A stretch of DNA of 49,898 nucleotides from an uncultured Bacteroidota bacterium (GCA_937136025.1 CAKZOC010000219.1:1-49898); one strand, 5' to 3'; shown: positions 7,791 to 16,382, numbered from the stretch's first letter. Notes: generated from the letters alone by a model not told the origin. Numbers and translations: made by a program.

Positions 7791-10097
7791 TTAGGGGGAT
7801 AGGGGACTATTTGAGTGGGGAATCTGATTGATCGTTCCTTCATGAGCTTCCCGGTATGACTCCAGCAAATTCATAGTGGCGGTCACAAAGTCTTTGGTCT
7901 CCAAAAGCAAGGAAAAGTAGAGGGTCGTGTTTTTAGGACTGGATTCCTCGGTCCGCGTACGGGCCACTTGTTTTTCTATTTTCTGGGACAATAATCCAAA
8001 AAGCTCCTGCTTGCGGTCGATTATTTCACCAAGCTTATCAAAAGATTCCGTATCAAAAACCTCTCGTGTACTGTTGAGTAATTCTTCCAGAAGCAGATCG
8101 ATCTCTTTGAGTTCCTTGATCTGGTTGTATTTGAGTTTTTTATGATTGTTGTTGACGTGATTATGGCTCACCTTTCCAATGTACTCAAGGGATTGGGCCA
8201 TATCCTGAAGATCTCCCAGAATATTGATATAAAAATTACTCGCCCCCAAACTCGTCTCATCCAGATTTTTTATGAAATAGAAAATACTATCCCTCAAATC
8301 ATCAATTTCTGCTGAAAGTTTTGCGCCTTGTTTCTTGTTTTTATTCAAGAGGTCCAGATCCATTTTTGAAAGCCCATTGATGGAATTAGTGAAGATTTTA
8401 TTGCTTCGTTTTACCACCTTGGATATGTTATGGGCGCTTTCGGCGATAACTCCTTTCAGGTGACTGCTTTCGGTTCTTCTCAGGCCATCTTCTGCCTTGA
8501 GCTCCTGACTCTTTTTCCGATGGGAGATGTAGTTCCTGCCTATGAGGAGGATGGCTACAAACAACAGAATTCCAATAGCAGCTCCCTTTCCAAAACTAAT
8601 GACCGTTAAAATAATACCGGAGGCAATAAAGGCAATGATGGCTGTCATGAACCAGCCTCCAATGACATTCAGAACACCCGCGACCCGGTACACGGCGCTT
8701 TCACTTCCCCACGCCTTATCGGCAAGTGAAGTTCCCATGGCGACCATGAATGTAACATAGGTTGTGGACAGAGGCAGTTTATACGAGGTAGCGATGGAAA
8801 TAAGAATTCCGGCGACCATAAGATTTACAGCAGCGCGCACCATATCAAAGGCTGGTAATTCATGTACCTTGCCCTGGTTGAGTTTGATGACGGGTTTTTC
8901 GAATCGCTTGTTGATTTTATTCAGCAGGGAATCCGGCAGGACGGTGCGGGTGTACTCATTCGCCATAATGGTGAACCGCACCAGGTTTCTCGAGAGGATA
9001 TTAGGCTCAAAACGCTCTTTGGCTTCCCCTTCCCTGGCCAGATTAATTTCCGTATCAGCGACGTATCGGGCTTTTTTCGAAAGCCAGAGGGTAGCCACCA
9101 TAATGAGTCCGGAGATGAACAGGAGGATGGTGGGCGTGGGCACTTTTTCAGTCAGGACAGACATACTGAATTCCGACGCCGGGATACCTGAGGCTGTCCA
9201 GGCCTCGTAGGACTGGTAGGCCGCAATCGGCACACCGATAAAGTTAACTAAATCGTTACCGGCAAAGGCCAGGGCAAGGGCAAACGTCCCAACGCCAATG
9301 ATGACCTTATAGATGTCTACACGGAATACAGCTACCAGAAGATAGGACAGTAAGGACCAGAAAACAATACTCACCCCTATAATGGAAACCACTTTAGCTT
9401 CAAGGAATTCCGAAATCTTCATCCCGCCAATGAGGTCATAGGTTTCTCCGGCAAATGGCGTACCCTTGATTCCCTTCATAAAAATAAAATAGGTGATGGC
9501 CGAAAGGGCGATACCCCCGAATACGGCCCCAACCCATTTCGCTTTTCTCTGAAAGTCGTAGGAGAGCAGCAGTCGGGATACCCATTGCACCAGGGCTCCA
9601 ATGGAAAATGCTACGACCACCGATAATAGAATACCCAGTATAATTTCTGTGGCTTTGGTGGTATTGATGTAATTCACCACATCGCCAAAAGAACCATTAT
9701 CTGCGGCGATTTTAATCAGGGACATGGCCACCGCAGCCCCCAGTAATTCGAATACTATGGATACCGTTGTAGATGTAGGCATCCCAAGGGTGTTGAAGAA
9801 ATCAAGCAGAAGGATGTCGGTAATCATGACCGCCATGAAGATGAACATGATTTCATCAAAATAGAATTCCCCGGGATTAAAAATACCCTTCCGGGCCACT
9901 TCCATCATACCGCTTGAAAAAATGGCGCCAAATGCAATCCCCAAACTGGCGACAATCATTATGGTTCTAAAGGAAATGGCTTTTGACCCAATAGCCGAAT
10001 TGAGAAAGTTTACGGCATCGTTACTGACACCTACTACAAGGTCTGCTATGGCCAGGGCGGCCAAAGCGATAATCATCAGGAGATAAATATTATCCAT
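7791..10097 (-). CDS. Pit-type inorganic phosphate transporter with C-terminal PhoU-like/DUF47-like domain
   Basis: 768 residues, far longer than the roughly 500-residue E. coli PitA. Two PHO4 signatures are visible: GVSNDAVNFLNSAIGSKAIS near the N-terminus and AGNDLVNFIGVPIAAYQSY in the middle, with ten or more hydrophobic segments. From about residue 540 a soluble helical tail follows (rich in Lys, Leu, Glu and Asn), probably PhoU/DUF47-like. It imports phosphate (metal-phosphate) by proton symport. It lies 70 bases downstream of the porin gene on the same strand, so the two probably form an operon delivering phosphate through both membranes. Confidence 0.93.
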   Translation of the reverse strand: MDNIYLLMIIALAALAIADLVVGVSNDAVNFLNSAIGSKAISFRTIMIVASLGIAFGAIFSSGMMEVARKGIFNPGEFYFDEIMFIFMAVMITDILLLDFFNTLGMPTSTTVSIVFELLGAAVAMSLIKIAADNGSFGDVVNYINTTKATEIILGILLSVVVAFSIGALVQWVSRLLLSYDFQRKAKWVGAVFGGIALSAITYFIFMKGIKGTPFAGETYDLIGGMKISEFLEAKVVSIIGVSIVFWSLLSYLLVAVFRVDIYKVIIGVGTFALALAFAGNDLVNFIGVPIAAYQSYEAWTASGIPASEFSMSVLTEKVPTPTILLFISGLIMVATLWLSKKARYVADTEINLAREGEAKERFEPNILSRNLVRFTIMANEYTRTVLPDSLLNKINKRFEKPVIKLNQGKVHELPAFDMVRAAVNLMVAGILISIATSYKLPLSTTYVTFMVAMGTSLADKAWGSESAVYRVAGVLNVIGGWFMTAIIAFIASGIILTVISFGKGAAIGILLFVAILLIGRNYISHRKKSQELKAEDGLRRTESSHLKGVIAESAHNISKVVKRSNKIFTNSINGLSKMDLDLLNKNKKQGAKLSAEIDDLRDSIFYFIKNLDETSLGASNFYINILGDLQDMAQSLEYIGKVSHNHVNNNHKKLKYNQIKELKEIDLLLEELLNSTREVFDTESFDKLGEIIDRKQELFGLLSQKIEKQVARTRTEESSPKNTTLYFSLLLETKDFVTATMNLLESYREAHEGTINQIPHSNSPLSP

Positions 10098-10167
10098 AAG
10101 ATTGTAAATACAAGGTACAAATATCTCTTCAAAACCCGACCCGGGTGTTATCTAAAAGTTATTTTTT

Positions 10168-11379
10168 TTAAAAGTGCAGATCCACCTGAAGCCGCCATAG
10201 GACAGTTCCTGTGTCGTCATCCAGATCCAGATAATTGACATCGGTCTGAACTTTTAATTTGTGGCCCACAAAATACTTTGAAAGCCCAAGGGTATACTGG
10301 TTTTGAGGGCCTTTTCCTGTGATGTTTTCATCCAGGTTCACATAGGTGTACCTTCCTGCCACTTCCCAATTGTTTTTAAAAAGATACCCCGACTGTAAGT
10401 TAACGGAATTCCCTACCTGTACCACGACACCCGTCGGAGTGCCATCAGAATTCAGCGCAATGGGGTCATCTGCATCACGCGAGGCGTACTCTGCCATTAG
10501 AGAAAACCCCCGGTATTTAAACATGGCATCTACAAAGAGCGTTTGAATTGGGGTTTCGTGAAAGCCGTCATCTGTAATCATGTATATACCCATATTACTG
10601 CGGTTCCTGACCGCATTGTCGTTGTAGTCATAGGATGCCGCAAACATTAGTTTGGGGTGTTCTTCCCTTTCGAGATCGCTTTCAAAATAATCTCCTTTTT
10701 TGGCGAACAGGCCAAAGGGGAGGAGTTCTATCCGTCCGGTATATTGATGGCCGCCGATGTTTCCGGTCGTGACGTTCCGACCTTCCCCCTGGGAAAATGC
10801 AAAAATCTCACGCATGACAAAGGTGTCGGACAATTCGATATGGTGCCGAAGTTGAAAACCAATATCACGGTCGATATTAAAAAGGGCATTCAAAAGGGAA
10901 CGATCGACCAGTTGCAGGTTACCTGAAGAAACGACGCGCTCGACGTTTCCGGGTAATTTGGTCTGACCCGCCCACAAAACAAAATTTTCATAAAAATTCC
11001 ATTTCACCACGGCATCCATAAGAAACCGGGGTGTATTTCCTGTGAACGGAGAGGTTCCGGACATATCCCTGTTAGAGAGTCCCAGCTCTATTTTGTATTC
11101 CAATTTAGGGGTAAACGCGAAACCGTCGAATTTCAGCCGTGACCTGCGGATCAGGAAGTTGCTCTGGGGTTCTAACAAAAACGCTTCGTCGTTCTCCAGT
11201 TCCAGCCATGAAGTAGATGCCAGGAACTGCATGCGGAGCCCGATTTTCATGGACCAGCTATTATCCTTGCCTACGAGATTAAAAAGTCCCTTTCCAAATA
11301 ACGGAGCGTTTTCTTCCTGAGCCAGGGAAAGGTTACAGATAAGCATGACCACAAGGGCCCATCTTATAGAGAATTTCAT
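10168..11379 (-). CDS. Phosphate-selective porin (OprO/OprP-type) family protein
   Basis: 403 residues with a signal peptide (WALVVMLICNLSLAQ) and a beta-barrel pattern ending in a terminal aromatic (LQVDLHF). The sequence style SWSMKIGLRMQFLAS ... FLIRRSRLKFDGFAFTPKLEYKIELGLSN fits the OprP/OprO porin family. It would let anions, probably phosphate, cross the outer membrane. It is first in an operon with the Pit transporter. The upstream region holds an 11-bp spaced GTTA array, a strong intrinsic terminator and a segment complementary to its translation start, so control by a PhoB-like regulator plus attenuation is inferred. Confidence 0.88.
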   Translation of the reverse strand: MKFSIRWALVVMLICNLSLAQEENAPLFGKGLFNLVGKDNSWSMKIGLRMQFLASTSWLELENDEAFLLEPQSNFLIRRSRLKFDGFAFTPKLEYKIELGLSNRDMSGTSPFTGNTPRFLMDAVVKWNFYENFVLWAGQTKLPGNVERVVSSGNLQLVDRSLLNALFNIDRDIGFQLRHHIELSDTFVMREIFAFSQGEGRNVTTGNIGGHQYTGRIELLPFGLFAKKGDYFESDLEREEHPKLMFAASYDYNDNAVRNRSNMGIYMITDDGFHETPIQTLFVDAMFKYRGFSLMAEYASRDADDPIALNSDGTPTGVVVQVGNSVNLQSGYLFKNNWEVAGRYTYVNLDENITGKGPQNQYTLGLSKYFVGHKLKVQTDVNYLDLDDDTGTVLWRLQVDLHF

Positions 11380-11420
11380 TTCTGTCTAGTTTTTGTCGGC
11401 GACAAAGGACAGTAAATAAT

Positions 11421-11446
11421 GTTAATAAAAGGTTATGAGAGGATTA
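11421..11446. promoter_or_regulatory. PhoB-box-like array (GTTA, GTTA, ATTA at 11-bp steps)
   Basis: GTTA begins at 11421 and 11432, and ATTA at 11443: three words on an exact 11-bp period, between the terminator and the porin start. Tandem 11-bp repeats are the known geometry of PhoB/PhoP boxes. Assignment to a PhoB homologue is inference. Confidence 0.5.
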
Positions 11447-11465
11447 CCTTAAATCCATTAAAGAA

Positions 11466-11495
11466 ATAAAAAAACTGCCTTGGCCAGAGGCAGTT
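11466..11495 (-). terminator. Intrinsic terminator in the porin leader (leftward)
   Basis: Read leftward, AACTGCCT pairs with AGGCAGTT (arms 11488-11495 and 11473-11480, 7-base loop) and is followed by seven T then ATTT. No leftward gene ends here: the next leftward gene downstream is the porin, 87 bases on. It is therefore an attenuator or the end of a small RNA. Confidence 0.7.
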
Positions 11496-11689
11496 AGGTG
11501 TATTCATACAATTATAGTCGACAAAAACTAAACACTATATGAAATACGTGAAGTGTTTAAACGGTGTAAAAGTCGGGTATGCAAGTGATTTTAGAGTAAA
11601 CCTAATATTAAGTAATTCTAAACTTTAATTGGGAATTGAAGTTTGAGAGGACACTAAAAATCAACTAGTTACGTTCTAATGTAAAGAAA

Positions 11690-11719
11690 AGGTTAAGCAA
11701 AAGTTGAATTAAGGTTAAA
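11690..11719. promoter_or_regulatory. PhoB-box-like triple repeat
   Basis: Three 8-mers separated by 3 bp: AGGTTAAG (11690), AAGTTGAA (11701) and AGGTTAAA (11712). The complement reads TTTAACCT/CTTAACCT, close to the tandem CTTAACCT-type Pho boxes known in cyanobacteria and similar in 11-bp geometry to enterobacterial Pho boxes. It overlaps the -33 side of the MORN gene promoter. Confidence 0.6.
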
Positions 11720-11753
11720 AAGTCCGTACATTGAGGTTGTAAATAGTAATCAT

Positions 11754-12110
11754 ATGAAAACGTTACAATTGTTAGTGATGTTTATGGCCCCTGTGGTCAT
11801 GTTCGCCCAACAGGAGCGAGAAGTTAAACTCTCCGAAGACAAAAACCTCATCGAGGTAGTGTACCATCATGAGAATGGGGCTATCAGTCAGCAAGGAACT
11901 TATAATTTGCAGGGAGAGTTACACGGGGTCTGGGAGAGTTTTGCTGAAGATGGGAGTAAACTGACTTCAGGGACCTATGCGAATGGCAAAAAAAATGGTA
12001 AATGGTTTTTTTGGAATAATCAGACCTTAAGGGAAGTCGACTACAACAATAATGCAATCGCGTCCGTGCAGGAATGGCAGGAAAGTACGAAGCTTGCCTC
12101 CCAGGAGTGA
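11754..12110 (+). CDS. Small secreted MORN-like repeat protein
   Basis: 118 residues with a signal peptide (LQLLVMFMAPVVMFAQ). Two clear MORN/YwqK-type repeats follow: QGTYNLQGELHGVWESF and SGTYANGKKNGKWFFW, each with G-x-W/Y-x-x-G-x-x-x-G-x-W spacing. MORN-like repeats form beta-hairpin sheets often involved in protein or envelope binding; the role here is unknown. It has its own promoter region carrying the triple PhoB-like box, lies between porin and beta-helix lipoprotein genes, and ends in a strong terminator. A role in phosphate starvation is inferred from position only. Confidence 0.8.
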   Translation: MKTLQLLVMFMAPVVMFAQQEREVKLSEDKNLIEVVYHHENGAISQQGTYNLQGELHGVWESFAEDGSKLTSGTYANGKKNGKWFFWNNQTLREVDYNNNAIASVQEWQESTKLASQE

Positions 12111-12131
12111 AGCTGTAACGAACTAAAAAGT

Positions 12132-12172
12132 AAAGCCGCACTGAAAAGTGCGGCTTTTTCTTTTTCTTTTGT
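12132..12172 (+). terminator. Strong intrinsic terminator after MORN-like gene
   Basis: Perfect 11-bp stem AAAGCCGCACT / AGTGCGGCTTT with a GAAA tetraloop (12132-12157), then a T-rich tract to 12172. It lies between two convergent genes and may also serve the leftward lipoprotein gene (stop at 12183), although the A-tract on that side is weaker. Confidence 0.85.
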
Positions 12173-12182
12173 CAGGTGTTTT

Positions 12183-13379
12183 CTAATTGATTCCGACAGT
12201 CCATCCTGCGCCCCAGGCCGATACGTCAGTCCCGGTTCCATTGCCATCCCCGAAGATAAAATCAGCTTCGTCAAAAGTAAATCCGGTATCGTTTTTCAGC
12301 TTGGTCGTAACATTGGTAAAGGTGACGTCTGTGACGCGCAAAAGGCCATCCAACACACCCTGTCCGGTTGGGTTGTCTCCGGTGTCTCCGTCCAAATCAA
12401 AGGCTTCGTCAAAGCCGATGACCACAACATTGGTGAAAAGACCCTGTGTTCCGGCCCTCAGGCGGATAGCCTCGCTTGGGTCGTTGGCGACAACGGTCAC
12501 ATTGTTGACATTTGGCGCTGAAAAATAGCCCCCTTCATTGCTGAAATCGACATTGTACCCGTCACATTCAAAAGCTTTATCGTGATTAGTGCCATGCTGT
12601 ACATAGACATCTGTCAGGGTACCGGTGTATCCTTCGGTCCAGTCAATGGAATCGTCCTCGGAGTTGACCACGACCACTTGGCTCACATTTACATTCCCTC
12701 CGAAAAATTCAATCCCGTCATCCGATCCTTCAAAAATCTGAATGTGGTCGATGGTGGTTCCATTTCCTACGGCATAAAGAGAGAGCCCATTCAATTCTGC
12801 GTTCCCATCAATAGCGCCACCGGCATATTCAATACGCACATATTGAAGGATTCCTGAATTATCAGCATCCACATTTCCCCCATAAGACAAACCACCAACT
12901 TCAGAGGTAGCCGTGTCTTCAGATCCTACTGCGGTTGAATTGATAGGTGCCCGGCCGCAAATGACCAGCCCTCCCCAGTCTCCGGCCCCCGGGTTACTGG
13001 CGTTCGAGGTGAAAACAACCGGGGCATTGGCCGAACCCACGGCGTTGATCCGTGCTCCTTGTTGAATAGCGATATATGCGTTGACACCCACGGGTTGTAC
13101 CTGTATGGTTTGGCCTGCAGGAATGGTCAGGGTAGTCCCATTGGCCATCAGTACAGGACCTGTAATCAGATATTCGGTGTCTGCCTCCAGGGTCAGGTCT
13201 TCTGTATAAACCCCGCTGAGGTTCACCACATCTTCCCCCGGGGTACCCGTCCCGGGCCCGTTGATGGTCGTATTGTTTACCGTACTGTTATCATTGATAA
13301 CAATGTCCGGGGTATCGTCGCTCTCACATGATGTGAACAACGCAGCTGCGATTCCCAAAGTTAAAAACGTCTTTTTCAT
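12183..13379 (-). CDS. Predicted surface-exposed beta-helix lipoprotein
   Basis: 398 residues. Signal peptide II: the lipobox LFTSC puts the lipidated Cys at residue 18, followed by ESDD. An acidic stretch just after the Cys is the known lipoprotein export signal in flavobacteria, so surface exposure is likely. The body reads as a right-handed parallel beta-helix: regular strands and turns such as TIDHIQIFEGSDDGIEFFGG and VSQVVVVNSEDDSIDW, with many Asp/Asn/Gly. It lacks obvious pectate-lyase catalytic residues that I can assign. It lies 20 bases downstream of a TonB receptor gene, in the position a SusD-like partner would take, within the phosphate block. Confidence 0.8.
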   Translation of the reverse strand: MKKTFLTLGIAAALFTSCESDDTPDIVINDNSTVNNTTINGPGTGTPGEDVVNLSGVYTEDLTLEADTEYLITGPVLMANGTTLTIPAGQTIQVQPVGVNAYIAIQQGARINAVGSANAPVVFTSNASNPGAGDWGGLVICGRAPINSTAVGSEDTATSEVGGLSYGGNVDADNSGILQYVRIEYAGGAIDGNAELNGLSLYAVGNGTTIDHIQIFEGSDDGIEFFGGNVNVSQVVVVNSEDDSIDWTEGYTGTLTDVYVQHGTNHDKAFECDGYNVDFSNEGGYFSAPNVNNVTVVANDPSEAIRLRAGTQGLFTNVVVIGFDEAFDLDGDTGDNPTGQGVLDGLLRVTDVTFTNVTTKLKNDTGFTFDEADFIFGDGNGTGTDVSAWGAGWTVGIN

Positions 13380-13399
13380 TTTTTAAGGTTTAAGTAGTA

Positions 13400-16222
13400 T
13401 TAAAATTTATAGGCGAAAGTAAGTCCAAGATTTACCCCCAGATTGTATTGACGAATAATCACATCACCGATTCCGGTATTTTCCCGTACCAGAGAAACAT
13501 CCGGATTCAAAAGATTTTTAGCGCTGAAGTTTATTTCAAAATGTTCACCAATTTCATTGCGAAGTACAAAATCGAGCGTGGGAACAGCCCTTTCAACAAT
13601 ATTTCCCAGGCTTCCGGCCCCCAAAGAGAAAATACGGTCGGAAAAATAGGAGAATACAACAGTGGCTTTAGGTTGCCAGTTGCCGAAATCCGGACTGTAG
13701 TTCAGGTCTGTATTAATGATAAACGGAGAGGCGCCCTCCAGCTGGTCGGAATCTCTGTCAAACGAAGTTCCAAACGTATTGCGATCCCCGGCAGGAACAT
13801 CTTTGAGGTCCTGATTGGTGTAGGTGTATGCGGCGTTTAGCCCCAGAGAGAGCACCGGAAAATCATCTGAATCGAATAAGAGGTTCTTGCGAACTTCGAG
13901 TTCGGCTCCGAGGATATCCGCCTGATCGCCCGTTCTGAAATACCTCTGCGTCCCTGTAGCATCGGCAGCAACAACCCGGTTGACAGGATTCAAAATCGTT
14001 TTGGCGAAGGCGGCTACAGAAATGATTTCTCCCCGGTTCATAAACCATTCGTACTTCACATCGTAATTGTAGACATCCGAATACGTCGCTCCGGAACCGT
14101 CCAGTCCGCCCAAAAGGTCCGGGTTACCTCCAACCCTCTGTGTGACGTCCTCATAGACAAAGGGTGCAGCTTCCTTAAATTCCGGAAAGGAAGCAGTTTT
14201 ACTGAATCCAAAACGAAGATTGGCCTCTTCCGTCAGGGCGTAGCGGATATTCAGGGAAGGGACAAAAATATTTTCGTAAACCTCCCTGAATCCTGGGTCA
14301 TCCGGCCGGATATTAATTACATCATATTCCACCCCCTGTGAGAATGACTCCAAGCGGATCCCCGGCACAAACAACCATTTTTCAGAAGGGGTCCATTGGG
14401 CATTGACGAATCCGGCATGGATGTCCAGATTTCCCTTATAGGTGTTTTCAGGGAGTCCGGGTCGGTTGATGTTTCCGATTTCATTAGATATGGGATTCAG
14501 CACCACGAGGTCCCAAAGACCGGAACCGTCAGGAATATTGATGTTCTCAACATTGAAAATATCATTGAAATTGTTTACGTCGGTAATGGGGGTGTTGTCC
14601 CGATCAACGATGCGATACCCGTACCGAATACTGTTAAAACGACGCTCTTTACGACGTCCGTTATATCCAAACCCAAGAGAAAGCACTTCAGAGGCCTTAT
14701 ACCCCAGGGTCATAAAACTATTCAACTCATCGTCTTCAATACTTTGGAAAAACCGCTGGTTGTCAAAGGGAATATTGGTATAGAAAACCGGGTTGGTATC
14801 CGGGTCGTTGTCCAGGGACAGTTGGTAGTTTTCCAAAGTGATTCGTTTCCGGTCCGGTTCATCTGAAAACACTTTATTGAATCCAACGCCCCAGTCAAAA
14901 AACCATTTCTCTTCAAAACTATGCGTTCCGTTGAGCTGATTTACAAATATCATATCCTGATTGAACTGCACGTTCATCACGTAAAATCCTTCATCCGTCG
15001 TGATGATCGCATCCCGGTTGGTTCCTTCCCCGTTCACGCCATAATACCCAACGGCGTCTGTGGCGCTATTGATAAACATACTGGTGTAGCTAATCTTGTG
15101 ATCGGGGTTGATGCGGTAGGTGAGGTTTCCCAGGGCCGTGGTATTGGTGTTGTAGGCGTATTCATTGACCGTTGGAAAGTCCACCTTGAGTACATTCGTG
15201 AAATCTGCTGCCGGGCCTTCAAGAAATGTGTATCCACTTGAAAATCCGCCGGAAATAAAATAACTCAATCTGGATTCTTCCCCGATATTCCAGGAGTTCC
15301 CGGCTTCAAGGGAGCCGTTCAGATTCACCGGATCCCAGGCGTTTTGAGGATCGACCCCATGAGCCAGAACCACGGCAAAAGGATCGTTGTCATATCTGTT
15401 GTAAAAGCCATAGGCGCTGGGGCCTTCCGATCGTACAAAATCCAATCCGGCGGCATTCGAATTCAATCCACTTCCCAGGGAAATTTTCACATATCCATCT
15501 CCGGAATATTCTTTGGAGTCGATATTTACATTCCCGGCGGCAAAATCCGAATAGAAGGACGTAGAATACGCTTTGCTTACCGCCACGTTATCCAGTATTC
15601 CGGCGTTAAATAAATTGAGATCGATATTCTTTTTATTTACATCGTTCGAAGGCAGGGAGAGCCCGTTCATGGTGGTATTCTGATACCGGTCCCCCAACCC
15701 TCTGACATAAACATCGTTTGAACCCTGTTGCTTTGAGATCCCGGAAATCTGGGAAACCGCAGCAGCGGCATCGTCAATACCTTTTAACTTGAGGGCTTCG
15801 GCACTTATCGCTTCCTGTATGACCAGGGCCTTTTTTTGATCCAGCAAAAGCGCAACCTCCGAATCTTTGGCAGCTGAGGTTGTAAGGACCACTTCGTCCA
15901 GAGAAACGCCCTCCGTGGCAGACATCGGTACATTGATTTCGGTTGCCTTTCCAGCCTCGATGACCACATCTAATTCAACAGTCTCGTATCCGAGAAAACT
16001 ATAGACGACCGTATAACTTCCGGGCTCCAGCCCACCGATCTCGTAAAGTCCGTCAAAATCTGAAGTAGTTCCCTTGGTCGTTCCCTTAATTAAAACGTTC
16101 GCAAAGGCAAGCGGATCGTCGTTCATCTCTTTATCGATCAGCAGACCAACAACTGATCCTGTGGCCTGCGAATAACCGAGGAGGGATGCAAAAAGAAAAA
16201 AAGCGACTACAGTTGATCTCAT
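13400..16222 (-). CDS. TonB-dependent receptor (no SusD partner), phosphate block
   Basis: 940 residues. Signal peptide, then a carboxypeptidase-regulatory-like domain (about residues 20-110; LLIDKEMNDDPLAFANV, GTTSDFDGLYEIGGLEPG). A plug domain follows, with VYVRGLGDRYQNTTMNGLSLP at about 170-190, and then a long beta-barrel ending LGLTFAYKF. It imports an unknown ligand through the outer membrane using TonB energy. It is first in a two-gene operon with the beta-helix lipoprotein. The upstream region carries GTTA words on an 11-bp lattice like those before the porin, so induction under phosphate limitation is inferred. The ligand could be an organic phosphorus compound, but nothing in the protein proves that. 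Confidence 0.9.
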   Translation of the reverse strand: MRSTVVAFFLFASLLGYSQATGSVVGLLIDKEMNDDPLAFANVLIKGTTKGTTSDFDGLYEIGGLEPGSYTVVYSFLGYETVELDVVIEAGKATEINVPMSATEGVSLDEVVLTTSAAKDSEVALLLDQKKALVIQEAISAEALKLKGIDDAAAAVSQISGISKQQGSNDVYVRGLGDRYQNTTMNGLSLPSNDVNKKNIDLNLFNAGILDNVAVSKAYSTSFYSDFAAGNVNIDSKEYSGDGYVKISLGSGLNSNAAGLDFVRSEGPSAYGFYNRYDNDPFAVVLAHGVDPQNAWDPVNLNGSLEAGNSWNIGEESRLSYFISGGFSSGYTFLEGPAADFTNVLKVDFPTVNEYAYNTNTTALGNLTYRINPDHKISYTSMFINSATDAVGYYGVNGEGTNRDAIITTDEGFYVMNVQFNQDMIFVNQLNGTHSFEEKWFFDWGVGFNKVFSDEPDRKRITLENYQLSLDNDPDTNPVFYTNIPFDNQRFFQSIEDDELNSFMTLGYKASEVLSLGFGYNGRRKERRFNSIRYGYRIVDRDNTPITDVNNFNDIFNVENINIPDGSGLWDLVVLNPISNEIGNINRPGLPENTYKGNLDIHAGFVNAQWTPSEKWLFVPGIRLESFSQGVEYDVINIRPDDPGFREVYENIFVPSLNIRYALTEEANLRFGFSKTASFPEFKEAAPFVYEDVTQRVGGNPDLLGGLDGSGATYSDVYNYDVKYEWFMNRGEIISVAAFAKTILNPVNRVVAADATGTQRYFRTGDQADILGAELEVRKNLLFDSDDFPVLSLGLNAAYTYTNQDLKDVPAGDRNTFGTSFDRDSDQLEGASPFIINTDLNYSPDFGNWQPKATVVFSYFSDRIFSLGAGSLGNIVERAVPTLDFVLRNEIGEHFEINFSAKNLLNPDVSLVRENTGIGDVIIRQYNLGVNLGLTFAYKF

Positions 16223-16274
16223 CTTTCAGATTTCGTATTCGGGTGCAAAGAACGCTACTCACTGTAAAGGTCCT

Positions 16275-16330
16275 GTTAGTCCTGTGTTAAACCTTTTTTG
16301 CATTAATGTTAGGCAAAGGTTACCAGGTTA
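16275..16330. promoter_or_regulatory. PhoB-box-like GTTA lattice upstream of TonB receptor
   Basis: GTTA starts at 16275, 16286, 16308 and 16319, all on one exact 11-bp lattice (16297 is empty), with a further GTTA at 16327 off the lattice. It lies between the divergent TonB receptor and dgt genes. It has the same word and period as the arrays before the porin and MORN genes. Confidence 0.5.
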
Positions 16331-16382
16331 AGCCAGTATTACGCAGGCTTGAAATCCCTTTACGGATACTTCATAAAATGGG

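Larger units (their letters stand above)
11387..11530 (-). promoter_or_regulatory. Porin leader: long-range complementary arms enclosing a terminator
   Basis: A perfect 12-base inverted repeat joins TAGTTTTTGTCG (11387-11398), ending eight bases upstream of the porin ATG, with CGACAAAAACTA (11519-11530). An intrinsic terminator for leftward transcription lies between the arms. In a leftward transcript the distal arm could pair with the translation initiation region. Seen: the repeat. Inferred: regulation. Confidence 0.5.
11380..11753. other. 374-bp regulatory region between porin and MORN-like gene
   Basis: Divergent intergenic region, AT-rich, with no credible ORF. It holds two 11-bp repeat arrays (11421-11446 and 11690-11719), a leftward terminator, a 12-base inverted repeat and a weak rightward promoter (TTG at 11704, TACATTGA at 11727). 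A leftward promoter could not be placed with certainty. Confidence 0.7.

Noticed and set aside
14396-14866. 156-codon frame opposite the TonB receptor
   Set aside because: It is antisense to a long, well-supported receptor gene, with low-complexity I/V-rich translation and no recognisable domain.
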